Assembly (NCBI RefSeq): GCF_027244095.1
Contig: NC_069657.1
Span: forward strand, 146,998,857 to 147,062,856
Direction: 5' to 3'
DNA: 64,000 bases
Origin: Hemicordylus capensis
Taxonomy: Eukaryota > Chordata > Lepidosauria > Squamata > Cordylidae
Shown here: positions 11,292 to 35,000 of the stretch, one piece after another
Layout: each line of letters starts with the position of its first letter
How positions within the stretch are numbered: position 1 is the stretch's first letter
Program-made: the position numbers and the translations under genes
The notes under the pieces: model-generated
The model's input: only the letters and a program-made list of their open reading frames with translations
What the model was told of the DNA's origin: nothing
Database searches by the model: none

Positions 11292-13862
11292 GTCCTGGCC
11301 TCTTCCAGCTGCCCCAGATGCACAGAATGATGGCAGTGTGTTGATTTCTATAGTGTCTCTTTTTTTAAAAAAAATAATCATTTAAACTTGGGAAATGGAG
11401 CTGGCTGTGAGCATGACTTAATGACAGTGGTGTGAAGGGAGAGGCTATTTCTCTCATAAGTGTGGAGGGTGTGGGCAGTTCAAGATGAGAGAGCTGCCCC
11501 TCTTGAGGAAAAAAGTGGTGGCTTAATCTCTTGTGGCTATGGGGTGCAGGGAGTCATTTACCTTCCCCAGAGGAGGATGAGGTCTGTGCTGTTGGGAGTG
11601 CCATGTTCTTCCCCAATTCCTGTCCTGGATTATACAGCTCTGGACTTACTGTGGGCTGATGAAAAGCAGTGATTTTTCTCCCCAGGAAACAAAGGCTGTC
11701 TGTGGGGTCGAGTTCCATTTGGCTGTGTGCATTTTAGCTGCTAGATTCGTAAGAAGCAGACTGATAATCTTTCCTTGGACAAGGCATATTTTAGCAGTTA
11801 TCCCAACAAACACATAGAAGCAAATCAAACTCAGGCTTGGAAAGTCTACAAGTAACATGCTCATCCTGCTTGGTTATGTAGGGAGTTAAACATTACCCAA
11901 GCTGTTCTGGGCAAATTGAGCATATGTTGTGTCACTAAGGAAAGCTGAAGAATGCCTCTTTGCCTCCCTGGAAACACGCTCCGGAGCTGGCTTACATGTC
12001 ATGGCCACCACTCGGAGAGGTTGCTCAAAATAGCTCCGCATGGCCACTGCATGGAGAGCTGTTCATATGCAGCTGCTGATTGTGTGCATTAGGCAATCTG
12101 CAAACATTCAGAATGGACATTTTATGATAGAAAGGTCACCCACCCCACCCCATTGTTTCTGCATAGTGGCAGCTGCCATGTAAAGTGATATAACTTTAGT
12201 TTGAGCCCTTTTAATGTCAAGTGGAGGTGCTGGAACACCTCAGGAACAAGCCTTTATGTAGAAGTTCAGAGGGAACTGAATAACCGTAAGCAGTTGACTT
12301 CTGAAACTGGCTTTTCTACTGGTGGATTGAAAGGTGTCAAATATGGTCCCTTGGATACAAGTGGCTCTAGAAGAGACTGGGTTCTCTTTACAGCTGTGCC
12401 TGGCAAAACTGGTACTCAAGTGCATGGTGATGAAATCACTGGCAGTGCAGGATGGGACAATTCAGTATACTATGAGGGAAATTCTATTAGCGTTCTTCAT
12501 GTTATACAGTTGCACTCAGTGTAACCAGAGGACACCATTTATTTGGACTTTGGGTATGGTCCTGCTAGTAGGCTGGTGCAAAAGAGCTTAAGAATAATTA
12601 TTCTGACCTTGATCATTTGCCCGTGTCACCTGATCTGCTTTCTAACTCTTATACCTTCTAGCATGGGCTCCTTTCCCTTTGATTTCAAAACAAAAGCACA
12701 CATGGTACTCAAAAAACATCTTCAAAAAGGAGTTCTAGGCTTATGGGAGAGAGAGGCTGATTTGTGCTATGTTCCTTGCCTGCCCTGAGGTATAGCCTGA
12801 GGAAGAAGTCTGTGCACCCACCTTGTTTACAAACTATGGAAAAGTTGTTATATTTCCAACCACATTTCTTACTTAGTCCTTACCCTGTGTCCTGTCTATT
12901 TGCTATATTTGTGGTTTGGAGAAAAGAAGCCCTTTTGTGGGATATGCATGTGGTAAACTAGAAGTGAAGACACCCCTCCCCCTGGTGTGCTGTAATGAAG
13001 GGGGTGGCCATTATATGTCTGAAAAGCAAGAGTAAAAGTAAACAGGAATAGAGAAGCACCTATCTGTACTCCAATATTAAAAACCTTATAAATGAAAGTA
13101 AATGAAGAAAGGTACGTAGTGTAATTGCCCAAGAGTGCTGAGAATGCACATCTATGTAACTTTCCAGCAAATTCTGCCAGACACCTTGAAAGTAGTGGTA
13201 GGACTTCCTGCTCTTGGCTCCTACAGTAGCCTGCTGCAGTTCTTTAATGCCCCACATTTAGAATACTGTGTGATTGCTCTAGCATAGTTCTTACTCATCT
13301 GGAACCTGCCTTCTAACTGGTATGGACCTCAAACATTGGTCCATGTGGCATCCTGATCGAAATACTCTTCTTGTGATGAACATCAGAAGTGATGTATTGT
13401 CGTCTGCTGGTCCTCAAGCCAATCACTGTGCAGTTTACAGATGTAAAGAAGTACCACATACTTAATTTGATGATATTAAAAAATCAAATATTGTATAGTA
13501 CATACTTTGACAATAGTCAGTTGTAGCAGCCATGCTCAATTCCAAAATATCACTTTCCTTAAGGTGCTGTTCAGACGTAAGCATTTTGCTGAGCCTTAAG
13601 TGCTCTGATGTAGCACCTCTTACTGTGAACGTAAGGGCAGTGGTTTAAGAGCTGCTACATTGCAGCATGAGCGCTTCATTCTTGTTTGGTCAAACAGAGG
13701 CTTATCAGGCATTTTTGGCAGGGTTTCTGTCACTTAATTGGCCCTGATTTTGAAGCCAGAAAGTAAGGAGCTGGAAGGTGTCAGTCACTGTACTTTAATG
13801 AAAAATCATAATCATGCAGAAACTTTGAAGTGGATGACAACATATTTGCAAGGGCATATGAA
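11292..13862. other. Intergenic space between the 3' ends of MTCH2 and the GLYATL3-like gene
   Basis: Two genes converge here, so the stretch must hold both 3' UTRs. I find no further exon, no strong AATAAA for MTCH2 and no clear repeat family. Open frames are short and unsupported. Confidence 0.5.
13794..13799 (-). promoter_or_regulatory. Candidate polyadenylation signal (ATTAAA) of the GLYATL3-like gene
   Basis: ATTAAA on the minus strand about 65 nt past the TAA stop. It is a common variant hexamer at a short distance; tentative. Confidence 0.3.
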
Positions 13863-24323
<10,461 letters not shown>

Positions 24324-24930
24324 AGTTGTCTAGGCTGCGCAAGCTCTGGAGACAGAGTGTGATAAGATTGTGGGGGGCTGTTGTCAAGCGTCCCATATTC
24401 TTTCCTTGCTACACAGAAGAGGGCAGATGAGTGTGTGCACGCATAATATAATTATTCAGATTGATCACCTGACCTGTTGGAGTCTTAGGTCAAGTGACAT
24501 CCCTATCCTGAAAGGCTACACAATCAGGATAAAAGAAGAGAGAGATTCAAGCATGCTCTATATTTGAAGAAAAGCAACTCAGTCTGAAGGGGCTGACTTT
24601 GCACCCATGTACCCAATGACTAAATCCTACCATATTCAGTTCATAACTGAATATAGAGGTTAGAGGGAACCCCCCAAAACACAATATTCCATGACCTTGC
24701 TTCCAACAGAACCTCATATTTATCCTTTAGCCCAATAATTGTTTGTTTGTCATATTTATGACAAGTATTTGAGATTGAAGCAAAAGTATTGCTGTCTCAG
24801 AATAAATAATTGTATGAACAAACCCTGAAAAGGAACTGCCCACCAGAGTGTCTTATTCCAAACACTAAAAATGTTTCATAATGAGGGAGATACCAAGTTT
24901 CATATGAAGTGTGACTGCAGTTAGTTGGCT

Positions 24931-24942
24931 CTTCTTCTTCTT

Positions 24943-25017
<75 letters not shown>

Positions 25018-25045
25018 TTTATTTATTTATTTATTTATTTATTTT
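24931..25045. repeat. Compound microsatellite (CTT)n(ATT)n(TTTA)n
   Basis: Runs of CTT, ATT and TTTA units follow each other without interruption. The TTTA end abuts a LINE tail (next entry), from whose terminal repeat the array may have grown. The phenylalanine/leucine-rich open frame here is an artefact. Confidence 0.95.
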
Positions 25046-25220
25046 ATTAATAATTTGATTCCTATACAGCCCTTCAAAAATTGGTTCAGGGCGGTTTACA
25101 CAGAGAAATAATAAACAAATAAGATGGCTCCCTGTCCCCAAAGGGATCACAATCTAAAAAGAAACATAAGATAGACACCAGCAACAGTCACTGGAGGTAC
25201 TGTGCTGGGGGTGGATAGGG
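25046..25220 (-). mobile_element. LINE 3'-tail fragment (GGGCGGTTTACA family)
   Basis: CCTATACAGCCC and CAGGGCGGTTTACACAGAGA match a tail seen again near 46741-46810 and 50706-50765, each time next to TTTA units. Probably the 3' end of a reptile CR1/L2-type LINE; the exact family is not determined. Confidence 0.5.
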
Positions 25221-26487
25221 CCAGTTACTCTCCCCCGCTAAATGAAGAGAATCACCACGTTTTAAAAAGTGCCTCTTTGCCAAGTTAGCAGTTAGCATAT
25301 TTCACCGCTTAGTTACTAAGAGGCAATTGCTGCATTTATCTCAAGATAATTGCAAGCCTACTTTAAATCTGGGGAGAAAAGTAATTTGCTAGGAAGAATA
25401 ATTCAGGAATAAATGCTGTTGACTTCTAATGCTAAAGGCAGAAGGCAACTTATCAGACTTATGTAATCCCAAGATAAATGCTATAAAATCATAAAGTGCA
25501 GACAATCTATTAAAACTTAGCTACTCTAGTTTTTAAAATGTGGGGTTATCCAAAGTGCTCTCAATAGATCCATCTCTCAGTCCTGCACATTTACTGCTGA
25601 AATAAAGTTTTACTAATAGTTATAACTCATACAACCCAAGCTGATTCCTTCTCATCTCAAGGACACTAGCAGTTTGGCCATTAAGTTTCTGATCTCAGCA
25701 GCAAACCAGGAGATTTTGATGAAATCAAAGTCCTCTGGGCAAAATAACATTTAACCAAATTACCTTGGGGAATTGACAAGCAAGTGAACTTCTCTTCCCT
25801 GCCCTCCACATCTTCAGCATGTGGCCTGATTTGTTTGTGAGAGTCAGCTGGAACTGAATACTAAGGTCTGTTATTAAGACATTAATCCCTGAAGTCACTA
25901 GCTGGGAGGCATGTGCATGCAATGAAGACTGCTGAAGACAAAAGCAAGCAGCCAGAAGGCAACACTGGGGATACAAGACAAGAGTGCAGCTAACAGTGCT
26001 GAATGATCTTGTGACATGGGATTGCTGGCTAGGCCTGGCACATGGAAAAGGTAGGGTATGTATGGAATAAGGTAATAAAATAGAGTGCACTGGACAAGGA
26101 GACCTGGAGGCGACTGCAAGATGGTTGCTAATCCCAGATGGGAGAGGCCAATTGTGCATTCTTCATTGTTTGTCTTAGGTTGCAGGGTACAACTCAGGCA
26201 TTCGCATTCATACATTCAAAAAGTCTAGATGTGCCAGAGAACAGATGGTGCTCCTGGGCCTTTAATACTTGTCAGAAATAAAGGATTTCAACAGATCATG
26301 TTTCTCTCATTGATATATGTCATGCTGAACATGCCTGAATGCTCTCTTTAAAAGGTGTAGGAGGCCTACCCTTCATAGGAGAATTTATACCCTAAAGCAA
26401 AATATGCTCTGGCTCCAAAGCTGAGCTCAGGAATGGGATGAGTTTTCTTTATAATAAAGGCATGGTGAAACCAATACTTTAATGCGG

Positions 26488-26787
26488 AAGAGAGCTGGTC
26501 TTGTGGTAGCAAGCATGACTTGTCCCCTTAGCTAAGGAGGGTCTGCCCTGTTTGCATATGAAAAGGAGACTAGAAGTGTGAGCAGTGTAAGATATTCCTC
26601 TCAGGGGATGGAGCCACTCTGGGAAGAGCAGAAGGTTCCAAGTTCCCTCCCTGGCTTCTCCAAGATAGGGCTGAGAAAGATTCCTGCCTGCAACCTTGGA
26701 GAAGCCGCTGCCTGTCTGTGAAGACAATACTGAGCTAGATAGACCAATGGTCTGACTCAGTATATGGCAGCTTCCTATGTTCCTATG
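26488..26787 (+). mobile_element. 5S-rRNA-headed SINE, full-length copy
   Basis: The head GAGCTGGTCTTGTGGTAGC is followed by TTAGCTAAGGAGGGTCTGCC and a GGGAGAC-like word (here GGAGAC). This is the order of the internal promoter of 5S rRNA (AGCTAAGCAGGGTCGG ... GGATGGGAGACC). The body is CCCTGGCTTCTCCAAGATAG and the tail is GGTCTGACTCAGTATATGGC then AGCTTCCTATGTTCCTATG. Confidence 0.75.
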
Positions 26788-27803
26788 CAGATAATGTTTT
26801 TGTTTTTCTTACAACTGCTAAAAAATATTTGAACACAAGAGAAGCAGCAGATGCCTGTGATAGAAGAGTGGTTTAGACCTCAACTAAAAAGCCATAATGG
26901 TGTGTGGAGTTCTGGTGTGTATGTGCACTCCCTCTAATCTTGCGATTCCAATCTACAAAGTAATTTGAATGTACATCTGGATCCAGTTCTGGGGATCTTT
27001 CATTAGGAAGGAGGAATATTTTCTTGACACAAGAACAGAAAAAACTGCCATAGGGAAAGCAGGTTCTAAGGGTCACTTACCTGTCCGGGACAATGGAAGG
27101 AGTGAGAGTCCTCCTGTCAGCCTGTTGGATCACCAGTCGTGATGGTGTGGAAGCAAGAAGAAAGTTAAGAGTCCCTTCTGGAATTGTCCTCATGAGGTGT
27201 ACCCAAATGGTTCACCCTCTTTCGTTCTCTGTCACTGTCCTGATATTTGAGCCCACCAGCAAAGTGGCTCACCCAAGGACAAGCTTGGAAAGAGTCAACC
27301 TGCTCCCGCACAGATATGGGAAAGCTCTACGTTGGTTAATCATTACAAAAACACCATCATAGTTAAGAGGAAAAGGGGGGTAATGAGAAGGTAGAAGCAG
27401 AAAACCGTAACACCATAGGCAATAATGGCGCTAGAAATATCAAGAGAAATTCATGGCTAGTCAGGATGAGATGATAGCAAGAAGAAATAGGACAAAAATT
27501 GAGAACAAAACCCTTCTTAGGAATGAGACAGGTAAGCAGTATGCATTCTGTTCAGGCTCCACATTTTAGCAAGGACTTCCACGAAGCACTCCACAACTTT
27601 TTTGTTTTAATGTTTTTAAAAGTTACATTATTGTTTATAATGAACAGTTTGGACAAAATATAGTCCATGTATATTTATACACATGTGCTAACATGTTATT
27701 TTGATATGTTAGTTATATTATACAGTAGTTCACAAAGCAAATATTACCTTGTTCCACCATTCGTAAACACATCTGAAACATCAACATATATGAAACATAT
27801 TAA

Positions 27804-28496
27804 GGTTGTTCTCATGACTGAGCTGGGAAGAGTTGGCAGGAAGGCATTCTGGTCTTGTTGTAGTAAGCATGACTTGTCCCCTTAGCTAAGCAGGGTCGGC
27901 TCTGGTTGCATATGAATGGGAGACTTGATGTGTGAGCACAGTAAGATATTCCCCTTGGGATGGAGCCACTCTGGGAAGAGCAGAAGGTTCCAAGTTCCCT
28001 CCCTGGCTTCTCCAAGATAGGGCTGAGAGAGATTCTTGCCTGCAACCTTGGAGAAGCCGCTGCCAGGCTGTGAAGACAATATGGACCAACGGGCTGACTC
28101 AGTATATGGCAGCTTCTTATGTACCTGCCTCACCCCACACATGACCTACCCTCCCCAGTAGGCTCTGCTGCTTGAGCGGCAAATGAGCAGTGCCGCAGCA
28201 AGCAACAGAGCCAGGAGCCGGAAGTCCTCTGGCATCTCACAGTGCACTGCAGCAGGAGCATGGTGCCTTGGGGGATTTCCCACTGCCGGGTGCTCTTGCT
28301 GCCTGGCTTTGTGAATGCTTGGGCTGCATTCCAGGGAGTGGTGCCCTTTTACCCCAACCACACTATAAGTTTGGGTAAAAAAACCCAGGCTATCTGATCC
28401 TGGAGCGCCAGGAACGGGACTGATCTTGGTGATTCTCATGACTAGCTCTACCCAGACAGAGCTGCCCTAGCCTGAGTAGAGCTGGTCATGAGAACC
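27804..28496. mobile_element. MITE related to the 9845 element, with a SINE inserted in it
   Basis: The left end AAGGTTGTTCTCATGA is nearly the TIR of the 9845 element. The right end TCATGAGAACC is its inverse. The interior words (CATGGTGCCTTGGGGGATTT, CACAGTGCACTG) also match. A 5S-headed SINE (27850-28122) interrupts it near the left end. A second, smaller inverted repeat (TTCTCATGACTAGCTCTAC / GTAGAGCTGGTCATGAGAA) lies at the right end. Confidence 0.55.
27850..28122 (+). mobile_element. 5S-rRNA-headed SINE, best-preserved promoter
   Basis: Contains TTAGCTAAGCAGGGTCGGC, then CTGGTTGCATATGAATGGGA with GAC following. This lines up with the A box, intermediate element and C box of vertebrate 5S rRNA. 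It is nested in the MITE of the previous entry. The tail ends TATGGCAGCTTCTTATG. Confidence 0.78.
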
Positions 28497-28659
28497 AATT
28501 TATTATCTTTGTTGTTCCTATTCAGCCCAGCATAGTGTCTCTCCTGGCAGCTGTTGCTGGGGCTTCCTTTGCTGTCCCAAAGGGAAGAAACCAAACAACT
28601 TTCCTATTCCTTTTGCTACGTAAACTGATTTGGGAAGGGTTTTTTTTAATGGTATGTAA

Positions 28660-29480
28660 ATACTCTGCATTTAAAAAAAGCCTTCAAACATTTGTCTAAG
28701 TCTCCTTTTATTCCCCAGTCGGCAAAAACCAGATCCAGAGTGTGTCCTGCCATGTGGGTAGGGCCCGATAACAGCTGAGACAAGTCCATGGTTGCCATGG
28801 AGGCCATGAAATCCTGAGCCGAACCTACTAGGGGGGCCTCAGCGTGGACACTGAAATCCCCCCGAACAATAAGCTTGGGGGAACCCAAGGCCACCTCTGA
28901 GACCACCCCCGCCAGCTCAGGTAGGGAGACTGAAGTGCAGTGGGGTGGTCGGTACACCAGCAGAATCCCCAGCCTATCTCAGAGGCCCACCCTCAAGGAC
29001 AAACACTTGGAATTCTGAGGTTGCCTGACCGGGCACCTGGAAATGGGGAGGGTCTCTCAATAGATGACTGCAATGCCCACTCCCCGGCCCTCCAGGTGGG
29101 GCTGCTGCATGATCAGGAAACCTGGAGGACAGAGCTAAGAGAGACCAACCCTGCCCAGCTCATCCAACCAGGTCTCTGTCACACATACCAGGTCAGCATG
29201 CTCATCCACAATCAGATCATGGATGAGAGATGTTTTAGCATTAACCGACCTGGCATTCAGCAGCAGCAGCACCCTAATCCTCGAGGGAGTGTTCTCAGGG
29301 GTCTCAGGGTTGGGAGAAGAGCTGGAAAAAATAACAGGCCTCAGTTGCCTGGACCGTTTTCCCCTGTAACAGCCAGCCCAACTCCCACCGCCATATCTCC
29401 CTCTGCCGGCTACCAGTGGTATTGCTGCCCCCACACCAACCCCACTTTCCTGCTCTCTCAGGAACATTCCTCAGTCCAAC
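28660..29480 (-). mobile_element. LINE ORF2 endonuclease fragment (CR1/L3 type)
   Basis: On the minus strand the endonuclease start reads LLLLNARSVNAKTSLIHDLI and ADLVCVTETWLDELG. Farther on come PKLIVRGDFSVHAEAPLVG and LSGPTHMAGHTLDLVFADWG, the GDF-N/S-H and TLDLVF motifs of APE-type LINE endonucleases. The two parts are in different frames with sequence lost between them, so it is an old broken copy. No RT domain follows. Confidence 0.8.
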
Positions 29481-30609
29481 CAACCACAGCTCCACAACTT
29501 AATTATCCATTTCCCCCCATTCAGTTTATAATCAATTCCAGTTTGAATCAAACAGCTTTTATGTATTTTGTCTAACACAAATCTAGGGCATAATCCAAAG
29601 TATTAAGCAGATCTTTTTCTCTCTCATTGATAAAGCCCAAGAGAACCACAAGTGAGCCTGACATAATCAAGTACTGGGACTATGTCACTTTCATGTTCCA
29701 TCAACATGTAGCACACTGCTGAGATATCATTATGCAGTTCACAAGCCCATTATTGCTAGAAAGGGATAATAAACTTGCTCATAATGACATAGGAAAGCTA
29801 AGAAAACTGCCATTAGAAAGAGCTGTAATGAGACATTTATATTCTGTAAAAGTTATTTCTAAAGTGGTAGCTCTTGGAAAATGGTCCTTATGAGCATTAA
29901 GTGCTAGAAAGAGCCCCTACATTATCAGTGAAAAGGAAAGAACACTAATGCTGGGAAATGGGGAGAGATTGTCCTTTTCTTCACCTCATCCTCAGTGCTA
30001 GTAGAAAAAGAGTTAAGTCGTGTTTGTTCAGGTAAACAAGAGCAGAAACAAGATGGACTTTTAAATGGTTTAACTAATCATTAAAATCTCACATCTCACA
30101 GTCCAGCTGCCCATGGCTAATTTAGTTTCCCACCAGTTTATTATAAACACTCTTCATGCATAGTTCAGCAAGAATGAGGGACAGGTTGCTTGCTACATTG
30201 TAATGAATGCAGTGGTGAAGACAGATGAAGGATAACTGTCACAAAAGATGATGCTAAAATGATTGTTAACTAAGCTGGCTAAACCTCTGGAAGTTGTTAC
30301 CTTCATATTTTGCAAGTGTTAGCACTGATTGTTTCTCCCCAGAAAGAAAAAGAGGTAACAGGACCTGTCATATATGATAGAAAGAGAGGAGAGTTGATAA
30401 CCATAGGATTAGAACTGGTAAAAGTGTGACCTAGTTTGGGGACAAAACACCTGATGGAGATATCTTCATGTTTAGGGGTGCAACACAATGTGAAGATGCC
30501 TGCATGATGCTATGAGGCAAAACCCTTGATTTTGTTGTTATAATCCACGCATATGAAAAATGCATTCTAGTCTGTTACGACAGACTAGACTTGAAAAAAG
30601 GTGGTACTT

Positions 30610-30945
30610 GTAATTTACTGGGGCCATTCACATGACCTACCAGGCAAGTGGGGGGCAGGCAGAGGGAAGGCTTCACAAAGCTTGCCTCCCCCCACCAGAT
30701 GATCATCCTTTGCTTTGTGGGAGCACAGAGTGTGCGCCCACACAATCCACGCTGCTCCGTGCAGTGAGGATTGCTCTCAGGCCAGGACTCAATATCCTGG
30801 CCTCCAGGTATCCCACAGAGCACCACACTGAGCACAGTGCACTGGGGGATTCCCCCAGTGGGATGGGTTTGTAGGCACCTGTCTCTGTGTCAGCTGGCTA
30901 AGCTGGGGCTTGGCTGCTTGTGAGAACAGCAGCCTCATCGTATGG
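30610..30945. mobile_element. Third copy of the GC-rich MITE family (ends decayed)
   Basis: The interior AGGTATCCCACAGAGCACC and AGTGCACTGGGGGATTCCCC matches the elements at 9845-10226 and 27804-28496. The ends (CCATTCACATGACC and GTGAGAACAGC) are only partly similar to the 16-bp TIR. Noncoding. Confidence 0.4.
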
Positions 30946-31639
30946 CATTACAGTGCTCAGCACTGGAGCAAGGAAAGGACTGGAGCTGCTGTCTCTTATG
31001 ATGATAATAAATCTCCTTCTGTTCCAACCGCTAACTAAGATGCTAAACATTCATAAGATCTTTACAACGTATTTTCATCTTCTGGTACCCTTCCAACCAC
31101 AGTAGCCAAAGTAGGAAAAAAGCAAACTCAAAAGATAACCAACGTCAACATGACTTACTGACTATATAGTACTGCCCTCTGTGTGCTCATCCATGGAAAG
31201 GGTAAGACTTCAACTAGCTGTTTCCTAAATCTGCACAACGTTTGATTTTTACGAGTGAATTCCGTTTATTGGCCCTTGAAATTTTAAAATTTATAGAATG
31301 TATACCCCTCTTGTCTTTTACTTCGAGGTTTGAGGATTGGCACCATCCCGAAATTTCCCCCCTGTTTGAAGAATAGTTCTGTGAAGCCTCGAAGACTGCA
31401 AACTTTGCCATTGCTACATAGAGGTGTTTTCAGTGCAAAGACGCGTCCCTAGCAGACAGACACCGGGCAGCAGCGATCACCCATGGGAAGAAGAAGCGAA
31501 GACTATCAAACTTATCAGGAAAGCCCAGGGGTACAATACATGAAGATGTACACCTCCCAGCTTCCACAAGCTGGATTTGAGAGCCCCAATGCTAGGCTTC
31601 CCTCACAAGCGCCCTCTTTGCAATAAGCACAGAGCACAC

Positions 31640-32060
31640 AAGCACTACGACTCTTTCCGAAATACTACGAGTGCTACCGGACGCGGCCGAGACCGGATAC
31701 GGACATGACCGAGTATGTCCGGAACTAGCCGAAGCAAACTTCGACGATTCCTCAAGTGGCTACGGAAGCAAACGAAGGCTGCGCCGGAGCAGAACTTGGG
31801 TGTGGAGCCATCATGGCGGACCATATATCGCAGCTCCGAGCGGATGGGATCCAGAAGCGGCTGGTGCAAGAAGGCCGGGGACCGCTGCCTGATTACCAAG
31901 ATGGTACCAAGGTGAGAATCGCTTGCCCCCTTTTTTGTGTCTGAGATAACGGAACAGGGACATGCTGGGTGAGTGCGCATGCGCGAACGGGAGGCGATGA
32001 CGCTTGGCCAGGCTAAAATGCGCACGCACCATGGGGGTGGCTGAAAGGGGGAGCTGATGA
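31640..32060 (+). promoter_or_regulatory. CpG-rich promoter region of AIP
   Basis: This stretch is visibly dense in CpG (ACCGGACGCGGCCGAGACCGG and many others) in an otherwise CpG-poor window, and it brackets AIP exon 1. No TATA box is evident, as expected for a housekeeping promoter. It includes a small inverted repeat, CGGACAT / ATGTCCG, at about 31700-31722, and CCGGAA/ACCGGA words that resemble ETS sites. The boundaries are estimated by eye. Confidence 0.65.
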
Positions 32061-35000
32061 GAGAAGTGGGCAAATTGCGTCTATTTCCACTATGTAACAT
32101 CAGACTTGGGTTTGCGTGGGGATGTGGTTTAGAATGCTGATAACTCCATGCTGATTTGTCCCCGCCCTCGAGAAAATGAAGCGCCTTTTCCCTCCACTTA
32201 GACCCCCCTCCCCCGGGGAGGGGTTGATATTTCTTACTCGCTTAGGAAGTGTTTTTGGTTCACTGCCAGGGATGGAGCAGGAAGGAAGGGTCTCACTTTT
32301 GTGGGAGCGTTTGCAAAATGCTGCTGTTGCAGCATTTGACTATCTCTGTGGGTGTGGCGACTATTCTAGAGTCCGGCTAATGGCCAACCTGAGGCTTTCC
32401 AGTTTCCCATCATCCCCAGCTACTTATTGCATCTGGGAAAGATGAGAGTTGTGGTCTAGCAGCAGCAGCAGCAGCTGGTGGTGAGCCTCAGGTTGGCCTG
32501 TGCAAAAGTATCTGGCCGGAATGCACCTCTTGTGTGTGGTGTGCAATAGGAGTAGCAGTATAGATAGGACAATCACAGATGGCCTGTGTTTTTATATGCT
32601 CACCCCTGGGACATCTTTTTAGATGCCCTAAGTTTCCTTGCAAGCTACAGTAAAGGTAAAGTGTGCTGTCAAGTCAGTGTCAACTCCTGGCGACCACAGA
32701 GCCCTGTGGTTGTCTTTAGTAGAATACAAGAGGGGTTTACCATTGCCTCTTTTAGCATCTTCCAATATCACTGCTGCCTGATATAGGTGTTTCTGGGAAA
32801 CAGACCAGCGGGGATTCAAATCGGCGACCTCTGGCTTGGTAGTCAAGCCATTTCCCCACTGTGCCATTAGGTGGCTACAGCAAATGATCTTGTTCTTACC
32901 CCATACATGCACATGTTATGACTGGAAGGGTCAAGTTGCTGTAATTCGAATCCATGAATTCAGACAGGATGTCTTGTGGATTAAACCACATCCATGGTAC
33001 TCAATAAAAATTAACCCATATAATCCAAAAGTGGAGGCAGTCAGCTAGCTTTACTTCTCTCTGTTAAGTGTAGCAGTGATGGGAAGAGCCATGCTGGCCA
33101 AAAAGTTTCCCTTGGTTCCATATACTTCTTAAAGTCAACTGAGCCCCTTTCAGGCCCAGCTGTTGGCTGTTCTGAGATTCTACATAACTATTAGATATAT
33201 TGTCCTCTTTTACTTACTACATCTGTTTTCCAAGTTAATCTCTGCCTCTCTAAATGCAGTGATTATTTCTTTATTCTCTTTGAGCAACTTGTGTGGAACT
33301 AGAGGTAGTCTTGCTGAAAGGTTATTTTGATTTGCTGCATATTGCTTACTTGCACCATGAATAATTATTTCTTCTGGGCTTAGAGTCTGGTATTTTTTCT
33401 ATTTGCAAGTGTGATTTGACACTTTTATTTAGATGGATGCTGGGAATCAAAGTGATGTTCCCACAGATTTGTGCTTTCATCTTGGTCTCGCATAGCGACA
33501 AGTGCTCTGTTTAGTCTCTGTATTCTGACATGTCAGCAGAGTTGACTGCCGTATTGGAAGTTGGAGTAATCTTCCTGCCAGTGGAACAAGTGGCTCATGC
33601 CCAGCTCTTCTGGATATCCATCACCATGGATACAAAGTTTAGCTGAATGACTGTGTGTCTGCGGGGTGGCCTCATACAACAGCTCTGCTTCTCATTCTCT
33701 TCAGGCTACCTTCCACTACCGCACACTGCTTTGCAGCCCAGATCAGCAGGTGTTAGATGACAGTCGTACACAGGGCAAGCCCATGGAACTTATCATTGGC
33801 AAGAAATTCAAGCTGCCTGTCTGGGAGACTATCCTGCACACTATGCGGGAGGGAGAGATGGCAGAGTTTTTGTGTGACACAAAGGTATGGCTCAGAGTGG
33901 TGTGGGGAGTGGCTTGGATGTACTGGGGAAGAGATCTGTCCACATCCTTGATTCTGCTTAGACTCCATGTGTTGTCACTGAGACTCAATTTCCCATTTGT
34001 ATAACAGAAATAATATCTTACAGCATTCCTGTGAGGTTCGTTAAGATAGAAAGGACAGTGCTCTGCACATTAAACATGTTGTGTAAGTGAATTGTAATAA
34101 CATTTGCCTCCCTTTATAATAAGCTTGCATGTATCCTGTGATTCCATACAATTACAGAATTTGGTATTAGACACAGAAGCTGTTCAGGGCTTCCAGGGAT
34201 GTGTGTTGTGGGATGGTTTGCTCTTTGAGCCTTCCTAAGACTTCCAGTAGCAGAATAAATTATGCAAAAGTCTTTTAATTTGCACAGTATATACCAATGA
34301 CAGAATCCAGCTTTTCTGGGCACATAATTTACTTTGGTGGTGTAGTGGGGGTGGGAAAAAGCTGTATCTCTCCAAATTCTGCTCCCCAGCTCTTAAAGAC
34401 ATAGGAGCTCTGCCTGGATCTGGCCTGGGTAAAGGAATGCTGGCATTTCCTCTTTCTGCACGAGAATCTCTTCTCTTGAGCAAACAATAAGTCATTCTCC
34501 TCCCATCAAGAAGGTTCTGGCTGTGATGTTTTTCTTTTCTCCCCCTGCATAGCATGTAGTTTTGTACCCAATGGTGTCAAAGAGCTTGAGGAACATTGCA
34601 TCTGGGAAAGACCCATTGGAAGGACAACGCCATTGCTGTGGTATTGCTCAGATGCACGAGCATCACTCGCTGGGCTACCCAGACCTTGATGAGCTCCAAC
34701 AGAATCCTAAGCCCCTCATCTTTGCCATTGAGATGCTCAAGGTGAGGGAGAAGGAAAGGTGAGGTCTCCATGGGACAGACAGACTGAGAAAGGTGATGGA
34801 TCTGTGTGTGATTAGGAGTCCTTTCCTGTGTGTGGATGTGCAAAAAGGGAGATGACAGGAGCCCATCAAATGGCAACTTGGATGGTTGCGATCTTGTTTT
34901 TGTTTACACATATACAAGAGATGTTTCTGCTAACTTTTAAAAGAGACTACATTGCAGGGGAGGAGGAGTATGTTTTCTGTGGTTGTTCAGGGGATGACAA

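Larger units (their letters stand above)
24324..31812. other. Intergenic space between the 5' ends of the GLYATL3-like gene and AIP
   Basis: Divergent genes share this 7.5 kb. It contains a compound microsatellite and LINE tail (24931-25220), two 5S-headed SINEs, two or three related MITEs, a LINE endonuclease fragment (28660-29480) and the AIP promoter at the right end. About 25.3-26.4, 26.8-27.8 and 29.5-30.6 kb show nothing I recognise. No TATA box could be assigned to the GLYATL3-like gene. Confidence 0.55.
31912..33704 (+). other. AIP intron 1
   Basis: Begins in the CpG-rich region, then carries a hairpin repeat (32382-32498) and a Sauria-type SINE (32649-32876). Nothing recognisable in about 32.9-33.7 kb. 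Confidence 0.6.

Noticed and set aside
24911-25111. Open frame rich in phenylalanine and leucine
   Set aside because: Translation of the CTT/ATT/TTTA microsatellite.
27880-27940. 5S rRNA-like sequence
   Set aside because: Only the internal promoter part resembles 5S and it continues into SINE body; not a 5S gene.
28940-29575. Open frame of 211 codons on the plus strand
   Set aside because: Antisense of a LINE endonuclease fragment; its peptide resembles nothing known.
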